Assembly (NCBI RefSeq): GCF_000236805.1
Contig: NZ_AGFX01000020.1
Coordinates: forward strand, 62,001 to 126,000
Source: Paenibacillus peoriae KCTC 3763
Lineage (GTDB): Bacteria > Bacillota > Bacilli > Paenibacillales > Paenibacillaceae
Direction: 5' to 3'
DNA length: 64,000 nt
Below, piece by piece: positions 27,122-35,969 of the stretch (position 1 is its first letter; every line of letters begins with the position of its first letter). A program made the translations under genes and the position numbers. The notes below the pieces were generated by a model. It made no database searches. It worked only from the letters and a program-made list of their open reading frames with translations, and had not been told where the DNA came from.

Positions 27122-29026
27122 ATGCGCAAGGACAACAGCGATTTTAGTACCGCCTTTGTGTCGGAAGCGGGCTCTTACATAGACAACCGGGACTATTTTG
27201 CATTCATGGAGACGGACGACATGGCCTGTTATGTCCTCGCAGACGGTCTGGATTCGGATCAGGAGCTGCACAGCGCGGAAATGGTTGTCAAAACGGTGCT
27301 GGAAAATTTCATGGAGAAGCCTTCCATGTCCAAGCGGCGCCTGATGAGAGATCTGCGTGAAGCGCAGGAATGGCTGCAATTCGAAAGCCGCCGTGTTCGG
27401 CTCAAGGCCAGCCTGTTGATGGTGGTGACCAATTACAACAAAATGGTGTACGTTTCGTGCGGTAATGTGCGGCTATATCATTTTCGCAATGGACGGCTTA
27501 ATTTTCGCAGCAAGGATCATAGCCTGGCACAGTCATTGGCAGATGACGGACGCATTCCGGACGAAGCGACCAGCACTCACGAGGAACGGGGGAATCTGCT
27601 GGAGTACCTGGGAAATCCGAATGGGGTTCATGCCCATTATGCCAAGAAGACGCAGCTTGCAGATGGAGATGTCATGCTGCTGACCACATCCGGGATGTGG
27701 GAAGATGTTGAGCTGGCGGAAATGCTCGGTGCGCTGGAGGAAGCGAAGGACCCGGTCATGCTGACGGATACGCTGGAAGAGGTGCTGCTCAGCAAGCAGC
27801 GCCGGGCGGTGAATAATTATACAGCCGCAGCCATTTATGTCAACAAAGTATTTCAGGAAAAGCCTAAAAACCGCCGCAAGCTGATCAAACGGATTTTGAT
27901 TGCTTTACTTGTCTTTATCATTGCAGGCGGTGGAGCATGGATTACGCTGGCGCGCATGGCTGCGAATAAGGCAGCAGCACTGGAAACGATGATCGAATCG
28001 GCCCAGACGGCAGATGATTACGCAAGAGCAGGGGATTATGCAAAGGCGCTCAAATCCTACAGTGAGGCGAAAAATGCGGCAGTTAAAATCAACGATAAGA
28101 TTCATAAGAGGTTGTATACGGCTGAGCAGAAAGTTTCTCAACTGATAGTTGACGGAGATGGCTATGTGGAAAAGGTGGACTTTGCCAAAGCCGAAGCCAG
28201 CTACGAAAAAGCACGGAAAAGCGCGGGACTGTATCCACCGTTTAATGTGAAGGATATTGAGCATAAAATCGATCAGCTGGACAGCTTTGCCGAGACCGCG
28301 AGCTGGATGAAGGACGGAGATTTGAAATTTCAGGGCGGCGATTACACGAATGCGCTTAAGCTGTACCAAAAAGCAAGCAAGGCTGCGATGGAATCCGGGT
28401 ATACGTCCGCGCAAAAAGAGCTGGAGAAGAAGATTACCGAAACCAATGATAAATTGGCATCCATCCAGCAGCAGCTGAAGGAGATTCAAGCCGGCAAGCT
28501 TCAGGCCAAAGGGGATCGGCTGATGAAGGATCTCGATTATGAAGGAGCCATTGACGCCTATAGTGGTGCACAGGAGATTTATCAGGAGATCGATAAGCTC
28601 GAAAGCGTTCTGGCCATGGAGCGGAGCATCGCGAAGGCGGAGGGGAAGCGGAGCGCGGAGCAGCAGAAAAATGGTCAGCTTCCAGCCGGATTGGGCTTGC
28701 CTGACGAAGCGTTGAACGATGCGAACGCAGAGGACACAGCGGGCGCAGCCTCGACCTCCGCAGCCGCAGCCCCTGCTGCGGATTCGCAGACAAAGGCTGC
28801 GGGGACTGGCTCTGCGGGAACTGGTTCTGCGAATACTACGGCCGTGAAAAAGGAAGCCTCCTCGCCTTCAACTTCGCCTTCGAAAAGCAGCAGTACGGGC
28901 GATGGAAACGCCTCTTCGGCAAAAGCGGCCACGAACAAGGAGCAGGGAGCTGCTGATTCCGCTCCTAAAGCAGCGGGAGCGTCCGATTCAGGAAGCCAGG
29001 AGCAGGCTGCCGTGAACGGAAGTTAA
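27122..29026 (+). CDS. Degenerate PP2C, membrane-anchored, with helical repeat tail
   Basis: 634 residues. Residues 1-245 have the PP2C fold (DNRDYFAFMETDD, YVLADGLDS, VSCGNVRLYHF), but two metal-binding sites are altered: the SDG motif reads TTSGMWE and the DN-A/G-T motif reads NNYTAAAIYV, so catalysis is doubtful. A transmembrane helix lies at about 256-278. The outer part (about 280-510) is helical with TPR-like units carrying the repeated pattern GDYAKALKSYSEA, VDFAKAEASYEKA, GDYTNALKLYQKA and LDYEGAIDAYSGA. The last 110 residues are an Ala/Ser/Thr-rich, low-complexity tail. It may sense or bind phosphoproteins inside and scaffold the apparatus on the other face of the membrane. Confidence 0.8.
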   Translation: MRKDNSDFSTAFVSEAGSYIDNRDYFAFMETDDMACYVLADGLDSDQELHSAEMVVKTVLENFMEKPSMSKRRLMRDLREAQEWLQFESRRVRLKASLLMVVTNYNKMVYVSCGNVRLYHFRNGRLNFRSKDHSLAQSLADDGRIPDEATSTHEERGNLLEYLGNPNGVHAHYAKKTQLADGDVMLLTTSGMWEDVELAEMLGALEEAKDPVMLTDTLEEVLLSKQRRAVNNYTAAAIYVNKVFQEKPKNRRKLIKRILIALLVFIIAGGGAWITLARMAANKAAALETMIESAQTADDYARAGDYAKALKSYSEAKNAAVKINDKIHKRLYTAEQKVSQLIVDGDGYVEKVDFAKAEASYEKARKSAGLYPPFNVKDIEHKIDQLDSFAETASWMKDGDLKFQGGDYTNALKLYQKASKAAMESGYTSAQKELEKKITETNDKLASIQQQLKEIQAGKLQAKGDRLMKDLDYEGAIDAYSGAQEIYQEIDKLESVLAMERSIAKAEGKRSAEQQKNGQLPAGLGLPDEALNDANAEDTAGAASTSAAAAPAADSQTKAAGTGSAGTGSANTTAVKKEASSPSTSPSKSSSTGDGNASSAKAATNKEQGAADSAPKAAGASDSGSQEQAAVNGS

Positions 29027-29077
29027 GGTTTCATGTTCAATGAATGCATGCTGGAGCCGAAAAAGGAGTGAAACGCC

Positions 29078-30397
29078 GTGAAAGAACTGGTGCAGGACCG
29101 TTTGAGCAAGATGGACGATCTGGAGCAGAGACGTTTACTGAAAAATATGATGGCGGGGGTATTTATGAACCTCGTCGAATATCAGGAAGAGATGACCCGC
29201 CAGCTAGAACGGCGGGTATTTGAGGAAATAGAGAATACGGAAGAAAAATTCGATGTGTATGTATCATTGACATCGCGCGAGGACTACGACCCGATTCATG
29301 AATTTTTATATCCGGTGTTACCGTCTGATACGGAGGACAAGAAGTTGGACATCAGCCGTGTAGCAGAGGTGGTTCGCGAAGGCGGAGCGATGCCGCTGTT
29401 TACGCTTTTTCTGGAGATGGAGACCGAACGAATCACAGCGCTGGTACACAGCAAGCGGATTTTTGCAGGAATGCTGGTCACGGAAAGCGGAAATTATCCC
29501 ATTCGCTTTCGGCTGGAGCACAATCGTTCCTATATTTTGGAGATTGAAAAGCTGTATCATATGTTTCTGCAAAATGGTATGCCGTGGAAAACGATTAATC
29601 ATCCGTACGCACATAAATTCGTCGACTGTGTGTTGATTGGGGGAGACGGGGAGCCTGCGGCACACGAAGAAATTCATGAAATTACGATCTCGTTGGAGGA
29701 GTTCGACGCTTTTAAGAAAGGCGATGTTTTTCCGCTTTGGAACATTGAACGGCTCTCTCTAAAGAACAGCGGTTTTCCGATACCCGCTATGGATCGCGTG
29801 AACTATGAGCATGTACTTCCTTTGCGTAAAACAGGACCTGAGCACGGCTATCTGATCGACGGCGCTGAAGGGGATATTCGGTATATCAAGCGTACGGAGG
29901 AAGAAATGACCATTGTTACGCCACGGGATAAATCCGGTGAATGGAATGTGTTAAAGGTTACGAAGCCAGTCACGACGAGACTTAGCCGGCAGACATATCC
30001 AGTATTGTCCAATCGGCGGCAGGACAGCTTTTTGGGACGCTATGCAGGCAAGCAGGCTGTGATTGTCCGGGCCAAAGCGGAAATCATGCGTATCGTTAAC
30101 TCGTTTGAAGCAGCCCAGGGGCTGGAGTTGGAACGTGTGGACATCTGGGGAGGTATCGGTAGAAATGATGTAAGCAACCTTGTATCCAAATCCCAGACGT
30201 ATCCGCTAAATCCGTTTGTCAGCGATAATGTGCGGACGGAGGAAGACAAGCAGATCATGCGGCTGGTGTTCAGACGCGGCACTGAAGATGCTTCGCCAGT
30301 CTCGCCTGCTTACATGTTATCCGACTTAATGAGCTTTCTGGTGTCGGAAGTGCAGATGTATTTTCCAGAGTACAAATGTGAAGGAGAATGGGTGTGA
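29078..30397 (+). CDS. Unrecognised cytoplasmic protein, possible baseplate component
   Basis: 439 residues, GTG start with AAAGGAGTG upstream. No family was recognised. It is mixed alpha/beta, acidic, without membrane or signal segments, and starts with a helical region (LEQRRLLKNMMAGVFMNLVE). The C-terminal 130 residues (IWGGIGRNDVSNLVSK, FVSDNVRTEEDKQI) look like a folded domain. It overlaps the next gene by four bases, so the two products are probably made in equal amounts and may interact. Position between the signalling genes and the Hsp70-like gene suggests a structural role such as a baseplate wedge; this is inference from position only. Confidence 0.6.
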   Translation: MKELVQDRLSKMDDLEQRRLLKNMMAGVFMNLVEYQEEMTRQLERRVFEEIENTEEKFDVYVSLTSREDYDPIHEFLYPVLPSDTEDKKLDISRVAEVVREGGAMPLFTLFLEMETERITALVHSKRIFAGMLVTESGNYPIRFRLEHNRSYILEIEKLYHMFLQNGMPWKTINHPYAHKFVDCVLIGGDGEPAAHEEIHEITISLEEFDAFKKGDVFPLWNIERLSLKNSGFPIPAMDRVNYEHVLPLRKTGPEHGYLIDGAEGDIRYIKRTEEEMTIVTPRDKSGEWNVLKVTKPVTTRLSRQTYPVLSNRRQDSFLGRYAGKQAVIVRAKAEIMRIVNSFEAAQGLELERVDIWGGIGRNDVSNLVSKSQTYPLNPFVSDNVRTEEDKQIMRLVFRRGTEDASPVSPAYMLSDLMSFLVSEVQMYFPEYKCEGEWV

Positions 30398-31083
30398 ATT
30401 ACGTCTGGGATTTGCTCATGCGTGCACGGGAACAGGAGATGGATGTCGATAAGTTCCGCTTCGTGCCTGCTGTCAGCTATTCTCCCTATATGGAGCTTAG
30501 TCTGGAAGAGTTGAATACTTCAGAGCTGGAGCAGGTGGTGGAAATCAATCCATACTACCGCTTTTATTCTATTTTTCGGGACCTGTTTCCACCGGATACT
30601 GAAGATGACCTGGAGCTGAGAGAATCGCTATTTGATATTATGATGCATTTCTTGGCGGAAATAGATTTGTATCAAGGGATGAATCGGCGCGAGTATCATA
30701 TCCGGTTTGTTCAGCGTGATATTGCTGACGGCATTTTTGGCCCGAAGGTGAAGGGGAGTTTTGAACAATTAAACCGCGAGGAACGGGATGCGATTGCCGA
30801 AGGACTACTGCGCTTGTATGAGACAGGGGAAGCGGTGCATCTGTTAAAAGAAACGATGCGGCGCGTTTTTCATCGCTCGATCATTTATGCCAATTGTGAG
30901 GAAAAAGATGAACTGCTCGTTTATATCGGCCAGGAGGAAACGCAGCTGTCACGGCTGAAGGTGGATTTGATTCTGGATTTGTTTCTTCCGGCACGTTTTA
31001 CAACTGAGCTGTATTGGACAAGTCATTTCGGCATTTTGGAGGCAGATCCTACGATGAAAATAGACGCTATCGCCCTCTATTAA
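30394..31083 (+). CDS. Unrecognised protein, possible baseplate component
   Basis: 229 residues from the GTG at 30394, chosen because it overlaps the previous stop (GTGA) and is correctly spaced from AAGGAG at 30381-30386; an ATG at 30388 is too close to that site. No family recognised. Mostly helical, acidic, ending in a beta-rich segment (LDLFLPARFTTELYWTSHFG, then KIDAIALY). The hydrophobic ending resembles the closing strands seen in some baseplate wedge proteins, but this is weak. It is coupled to the 439-residue protein upstream. Confidence 0.58.
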   Translation: MNYVWDLLMRAREQEMDVDKFRFVPAVSYSPYMELSLEELNTSELEQVVEINPYYRFYSIFRDLFPPDTEDDLELRESLFDIMMHFLAEIDLYQGMNRREYHIRFVQRDIADGIFGPKVKGSFEQLNREERDAIAEGLLRLYETGEAVHLLKETMRRVFHRSIIYANCEEKDELLVYIGQEETQLSRLKVDLILDLFLPARFTTELYWTSHFGILEADPTMKIDAIALY

Positions 31084-31115
31084 AGGCCAAGTGGCTCAGA
31101 AAGGACATGTGAACG

Positions 31116-33767
31116 ATGAACGGACCCTATACATACAGATTGCTTAACCCGCTCACCGATCGAAAAAGCGTTCGCTTCACGGCGAAATATACGCAGGCGG
31201 AATTGGAGCAAATGACGACCTTCCAGTTGCGCGGGATATGCGATAAGGAACGACTGGTCGAGGGCTTTGCCAATCGTCTGGCACGTGAAGAACTCATTCG
31301 CGTTATTTTGCGGTTTCGAAGCGCAGAGGAGCATTTACTCATCACAAGACCCAACCCCGGCGGCTTTGAACGTATGGAATCAGCACTCCAGCGAAATTGG
31401 AATGACCGTCGGCAGGAGAGCGGCGGCATCCGGGTTCCCGCCAAAATTACACTGTATCAGGGTGTGCGGACGGGCCGCATGGACAACTACCGAATCGAGT
31501 CTGATCTGCCGTGGCTTAGCTCATCTAATGTGCTGCTGGTGAATGCGGTGGGAGAACTGTGCGGTGTTTTGAATGTGGTGAAGGATGAGGGACGAACAGG
31601 TGTATATTATCTTTCGCGGCATCGCGACGCTGAATTGCGAGAGACGGCCAACCATAGCTATAGCCTGCTGTTTCTGCGAAGACAGGAATCAGAATACTTT
31701 TATAACCTCTACTATGGGGATAAGCCGATGCTGCCACTGAAACTGCAGGGTCACCGAGTTCCGGTGGCAGAGCTGATCATTCGGGGCACTGAAACAACAG
31801 ATGCCGTATTGGCCATCGATTTTGGCACCTCGAATACAACGGCAGGTGCTTATTTGGATAGCTCCTATGTCACAGCCCCAGATACAGGCATGAGCAGCAC
31901 GGTACAGCTGAACGCGATCAATTATGTGTCATTTCCCGGCCCGGCAGGTGCGGAAGGCGACTGGATCGAGGTATTGCCGACTGCTATTCGTGTGGCGGAC
32001 TGTACCAATCCAGAGCATATCGTGTATGTCTTCGGGGAGGAAGCATTGCGTGGAACAGACGTGGCGGGCAGCCGTGCGACGGTATTTCGGGGCATCAAGC
32101 GTTGGGTCAATGATTACAAGCGAATCGAGGAATTAATGGATTCCGAGGGGAATACAGCGACCGCTTCCCGCAGCGATATTTTGGCGGCGTTTATCCGTTA
32201 TGTGATAGGCACCGCCGAGCAGCAATTTAAGTGCCGGTTTCGTAATCTGCACTTTTCTGCTCCTGTCAAGCTGCAGCCACAGTTTATTGAGATGTTTACC
32301 GACATTTTGCCAGACTATCGGATTGAAGCGGAGGATGCGCTGGACGAAGGGCTGGCTGTGCTGTACAACACGCTGGCAGACCAGATGGAGCGAGGAACTT
32401 TTGCGGACGGTGAGGAGTATCAGGCACTTGTCATTGACTGTGGTGGAGGTACAACGGATTTGTCATCCTGCCGATTCCGGATTGAGGATGGACGTATTGC
32501 TTATAAGCTGGATATCCACACAACGTATGAAAATGGGGATACCAATTTTGGCGGAAACAATCTGACGTATCGGATTATGCAATTTATGAAAATCGTGTTT
32601 GCAGGTTATTATGCAGCCGAAACCCGATTGCCTGACACTGATATTGATGCCCTGATCGGCATTCCTTCAGGGGATTTGTACCGTCATGTGGATGAGTTTG
32701 GCGTAGATGCTGTCTATGCAGGACTGGAGGAGCGCTATCGTGAGGCAGAGGCTATTTTGCCTACGGCGTTCAAACGGTACGAGCATGCGACACGGGATGA
32801 ATATCAGCGGGTGCTGAGTAATTTTCATCTGTTGTGGAGTGCAGCAGAAAATATGAAAAAGGAATTTTTTCTGCGTACAGGCATATTGCGCAGCCGCTTC
32901 GAGTCCGAGCAGGTATTATCAGCCGAAAGTGACCTGAACATTGCGGTGTTGGACCGTTGGCTGGTTTCAGTCATTGAAAACGGACGTTTCCGCGATGAAT
33001 ATGGCTTGCCTGATGTGGTGTTTAACATTCGGGAAATACAGCAGCTTCTTAAGGCGGATATCTACAATATTGTGCGCAAGTTTCTGGATGATTTTTATCA
33101 GGAGGGACGCTTGCAGGACTATTCCATTATCAAGCTGACCGGGCAGTCCTGCCGGATTGACGTATTTCGCGAAGCACTAAAGGAATTTGTGCCAGGGCGC
33201 AGCATTGAATTCCGGCAGAAAGCGGAAGACCTGAGCCGGGTGCCTGAGCTGAAAATGGCCTGCCTGCGCGGAGCGATCCGCTACCTGAATGCCAAAAAAA
33301 TGGGCACGATTGAGCCTGTCATTACCAATCATATCCCGGCTATTCCGTACACCGTTAGCGCCTGGACGCATACGGGGCGTGAAAAAGAGCTGATTGCCAG
33401 CCTGGAAAGCAATCGGGTGCGCGGCTCCATTTCCCGGCCGTCTCACGCGGCTGAAGTAGAATTTTTCCTGACGGCAGGCGGCGGCAAGCTGCGTCAGCGC
33501 CATGTGTACCGCAGCCGGCCGGAAGCCTTTGAACCTATGCCGTATGAGGAGATTGCCGTGCTATACGGGCGGGATATTCCGCAGGATGATACCGACTCTA
33601 TTCGGAATGAGGAGACGAAGTATTTTGTTTTTGCTGGCGACAGCCGTTGGGGTTTTTATGTAGTACCGATTACTCGCCGGGATGAATTGCTGCATCTGGG
33701 ACCCAAACGCTTTTTTGCCTTCGAAAATGATCTTTCCGAGCTGGATTTCTTTGACGGTACGAAGTAG
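31116..33767 (+). CDS. Hsp70/actin-fold ATPase with N-terminal extension
   Basis: 883 residues. Residues 1-225 are an extra domain not found in DnaK. The actin-like ATPase begins with phosphate-1 motif AIDFGTSNTTAG (about 233) and has phosphate-2 motif VIDCGGGTTDLS (about 439); a long insert separates subdomains. The C-terminal 200 residues do not look like the DnaK substrate-binding domain but like a beta-rich module (EKELIASLESNRVRGS, FVFAGDSRWGFYVVPI). The J-domain protein at 24608 is its likely activator. T6SS uses the AAA+ ClpV to recycle sheaths; none is seen here, so an Hsp70-like remodeller is an attractive substitute. That role is inference. Confidence 0.8.
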   Translation: MNGPYTYRLLNPLTDRKSVRFTAKYTQAELEQMTTFQLRGICDKERLVEGFANRLAREELIRVILRFRSAEEHLLITRPNPGGFERMESALQRNWNDRRQESGGIRVPAKITLYQGVRTGRMDNYRIESDLPWLSSSNVLLVNAVGELCGVLNVVKDEGRTGVYYLSRHRDAELRETANHSYSLLFLRRQESEYFYNLYYGDKPMLPLKLQGHRVPVAELIIRGTETTDAVLAIDFGTSNTTAGAYLDSSYVTAPDTGMSSTVQLNAINYVSFPGPAGAEGDWIEVLPTAIRVADCTNPEHIVYVFGEEALRGTDVAGSRATVFRGIKRWVNDYKRIEELMDSEGNTATASRSDILAAFIRYVIGTAEQQFKCRFRNLHFSAPVKLQPQFIEMFTDILPDYRIEAEDALDEGLAVLYNTLADQMERGTFADGEEYQALVIDCGGGTTDLSSCRFRIEDGRIAYKLDIHTTYENGDTNFGGNNLTYRIMQFMKIVFAGYYAAETRLPDTDIDALIGIPSGDLYRHVDEFGVDAVYAGLEERYREAEAILPTAFKRYEHATRDEYQRVLSNFHLLWSAAENMKKEFFLRTGILRSRFESEQVLSAESDLNIAVLDRWLVSVIENGRFRDEYGLPDVVFNIREIQQLLKADIYNIVRKFLDDFYQEGRLQDYSIIKLTGQSCRIDVFREALKEFVPGRSIEFRQKAEDLSRVPELKMACLRGAIRYLNAKKMGTIEPVITNHIPAIPYTVSAWTHTGREKELIASLESNRVRGSISRPSHAAEVEFFLTAGGGKLRQRHVYRSRPEAFEPMPYEEIAVLYGRDIPQDDTDSIRNEETKYFVFAGDSRWGFYVVPITRRDELLHLGPKRFFAFENDLSELDFFDGTK

Positions 33768-33830
33768 GAAACTGAGGATTTTTCAAAATCATGAATATGA
33801 AAAGTACACACAACACTTGGAGGGGATAAC

Positions 33831-34343
33831 ATGCTGTATGCGGGTTTTTGGAAACGAACTTTGGCTTATATCATTGATAGCCTTATTTTAGGATTTGCAT
33901 TTATGATGATTGGGTTGATCTGGGGCGTGATTCAGATCTTTGGGAATTCGATGCCATCCCCGACAGAAGCCTCTGTACTGACAGATGGACTGCCTGCTAT
34001 TTTTACAATGAAATTATTAGGACAGACTTTGCTGAATTTGGGGATTTCATGGCTGTATTTTGCACTCATGGAATCGTCCAAATGCAGAGCTACGGTGGGC
34101 AAGCTGGCTCTTGGAATCGTCGTGGTAGATGAATTTAACGAAAAGCTTAGCTTTGGACGTGCGAGTGCCCGCTATTGGGGGAAGTTAATTTCCTCCATCA
34201 TTTTGTGGATCGGCTTTATCATGACAGCTTTCACGGCCAAAAAACAAGCCCTCCACGATCTGATCGCCCATACCTATGTTGTGGACAAACGTGAGCTGAA
34301 TTATATCCTTCAGAAGCAGTCTGGGCGGGGAGCCGGGATGTAA
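33831..34343 (+). CDS. RDD-family membrane protein, first tandem copy
   Basis: 170 residues with GGAGGGG upstream. RDD-domain integral membrane protein with three or four helices; hallmark residues are the Arg in FWKRTLAYIIDS near the start and the pair of Asp in the first helix region and the ALHDLIAHTYVV end. The central RATVGKLALGIVVVDEFNEK segment is typical of the family. RDD proteins are mostly of unknown function; some act as Na+/H+ antiporters. The next gene is a diverged copy. In this locus they may help anchor the apparatus in the cytoplasmic membrane. Confidence 0.85.
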   Translation: MLYAGFWKRTLAYIIDSLILGFAFMMIGLIWGVIQIFGNSMPSPTEASVLTDGLPAIFTMKLLGQTLLNLGISWLYFALMESSKCRATVGKLALGIVVVDEFNEKLSFGRASARYWGKLISSIILWIGFIMTAFTAKKQALHDLIAHTYVVDKRELNYILQKQSGRGAGM

Positions 34344-34398
34344 ACGTAGATCATAAATTCTAATAAATCGTAGTTTTCAATCAGGGGGAACAATAGGA

Positions 34399-34983
34399 AT
34401 GTACGCAGGTTTTTGGAAAAGGTTTTTCGCCTATTTGCTAGATTATGTTGTTGTGTATGTGGGTACGATGATCATTGTAGTACTTACCACTTTGCTAGGG
34501 ACATTAACATCTCTTATTCCTGCATTGGGAAGCACGCTGTATCCTTCGGTATATACTTTCCATGTGGCACAGTTATTTTATGGATTGGGAACTATTTCGC
34601 GCCTATTTGTTTTATTTTCGATAGGCTGGCTGTACTACGCTGTCATGGAATCGTCTAAATTTAGAGGGACCGTAGGTAAGCTCGCTTTGGGGATTATTGT
34701 CGTGGATGAGCACAATGAAAAAATAACTTTCGGACGTGCGAGTGCCCGCTACTGGAGTAGAATCATTACATTTTTCACTATATTTGTCGGCTATATCATG
34801 GCAGCTTTCACGGCTAAGAAGCAGGCACTGCATGACAAAATCGCTCGTACCTATGTGGTGAACAAAAATTGGCTGGACTACTCGGACTATATTAAGCAAA
34901 ATCCACCGCTGACAGAGATGCCTGTCCCGGCTCCTGCACCCGGTGTGAATCGGTTGTCTATATCTCTAAATAAAGAAGAGTAG
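34399..34983 (+). CDS. RDD-family membrane protein, second tandem copy
   Basis: 194 residues. It shares the start (YAGFWKR), RGTVGKLALGIIVVDEHNEK, FGRASARYW and AAFTAKKQALHDKIARTYVV with the preceding gene, so the pair arose by tandem duplication. The loop between helices 1 and 2 and the C-terminal 30 residues (Pro-rich PVPAPAPG tail) differ, suggesting specialisation or hetero-oligomer formation. Ribosome site AGGGGG at 34383-34388. Confidence 0.85.
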   Translation: MYAGFWKRFFAYLLDYVVVYVGTMIIVVLTTLLGTLTSLIPALGSTLYPSVYTFHVAQLFYGLGTISRLFVLFSIGWLYYAVMESSKFRGTVGKLALGIIVVDEHNEKITFGRASARYWSRIITFFTIFVGYIMAAFTAKKQALHDKIARTYVVNKNWLDYSDYIKQNPPLTEMPVPAPAPGVNRLSISLNKEE

Positions 34984-35103
34984 CCAAAACAGTAATGACG
35001 GCGCAGAGCGAACCGGCTGGCGCATTACGTTGCGGCCGCAATGTCGTTACTGAGGTGCCGGGCGACACTTGTGCCGAAATCGGCACGGAGAGGAGGAAAA
35101 CAC

Positions 35104-35874
35104 ATGTTAACCCATATCGTGCCGAAGTTCGAGAAAGGCCGTATTCTCAAAACCGAGATGCTGGAGAACCTGCGGGACTATCCCCGCAGTTTTCTCGATA
35201 TCCGGTATCAGGATTATTCGAATGGCATCATTACCGGAATGAACGTGACCGTCGGGGAGCACACGCTGACCGTAGGCAGAGGCATTGTGAAGCATAAGGG
35301 CAGACTGTACCTGCTAGAGCAGGAGCAGGAAGTGCCGTATACAGCCACCGGGCGGCTGTCGGTGTTGAAAATCAGATTTCAGGAGGAGCAATCCACTGCT
35401 GATTTTCAGCAACACTTGGGAAACATATGCCTCAAAGAAGAAGGAGTCAATTCGCAAGAACTGGAATTAGGCAGATTTAAGCTCAAAACAGGCGCTCTAT
35501 TACGCTCTGACTATGTGGATTTTGCCGATTTGGCAACGGAGTTCAACACGTTTAACCTTATTCAAGTGCAGCATGCAGGTACAACGGGACCGACGCTGTC
35601 CCCCTATATTTTTAAAATGTTCGCCCGTGAGCTCATCAGTCGTGGAACGTCAGATCCATTTGATCTGGCATTTACGATGTTGTGTCTTAATCAAGGCTTT
35701 ATTGAACGGGAAGCTGTTCTTCATTATTTGTCGTCCCGTTCAGGGGCAGCTTATCGAGACTACGATTCTAGTAAACTGCATCAGGTGCTGGCCCGTGTGT
35801 TGGAGGAAAAAGGAGGCCGACGTGTGAATGCAGGGACCGCTCGTTCAGGAGGTCAGCGGATGCTAGTAGATTAG
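35104..35874 (+). CDS. Baseplate-like candidate protein
   Basis: 256 residues from the ATG at 35104 with GAGGAGG at 35090-35097. Family not recognised. The N-terminal 90 residues are beta-rich with a phage tail/baseplate-like pattern: PKFEKGRILKTEMLENLRDY, then YSNGIITGMNVTVGEHTLTV and GRGIVKHKGRLYLL. A helical C-terminal half (about 140-245) follows. The layout, a beta shoulder then helices, is reminiscent of connector or baseplate proteins such as TssK, but no diagnostic motif was seen. It lies just before the spike module. Confidence is good for a gene, low for the role. Confidence 0.55.
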   Translation: MLTHIVPKFEKGRILKTEMLENLRDYPRSFLDIRYQDYSNGIITGMNVTVGEHTLTVGRGIVKHKGRLYLLEQEQEVPYTATGRLSVLKIRFQEEQSTADFQQHLGNICLKEEGVNSQELELGRFKLKTGALLRSDYVDFADLATEFNTFNLIQVQHAGTTGPTLSPYIFKMFARELISRGTSDPFDLAFTMLCLNQGFIEREAVLHYLSSRSGAAYRDYDSSKLHQVLARVLEEKGGRRVNAGTARSGGQRMLVD

Positions 35875-35969
35875 CAGTTTAGAGTCATAGGAGCTATTGA
35901 GTAAGAGAACCAATTTGAGAAACGATCATATTATCGATGGGTTGATAATAAGCCAAAGGAGCCGATGAT

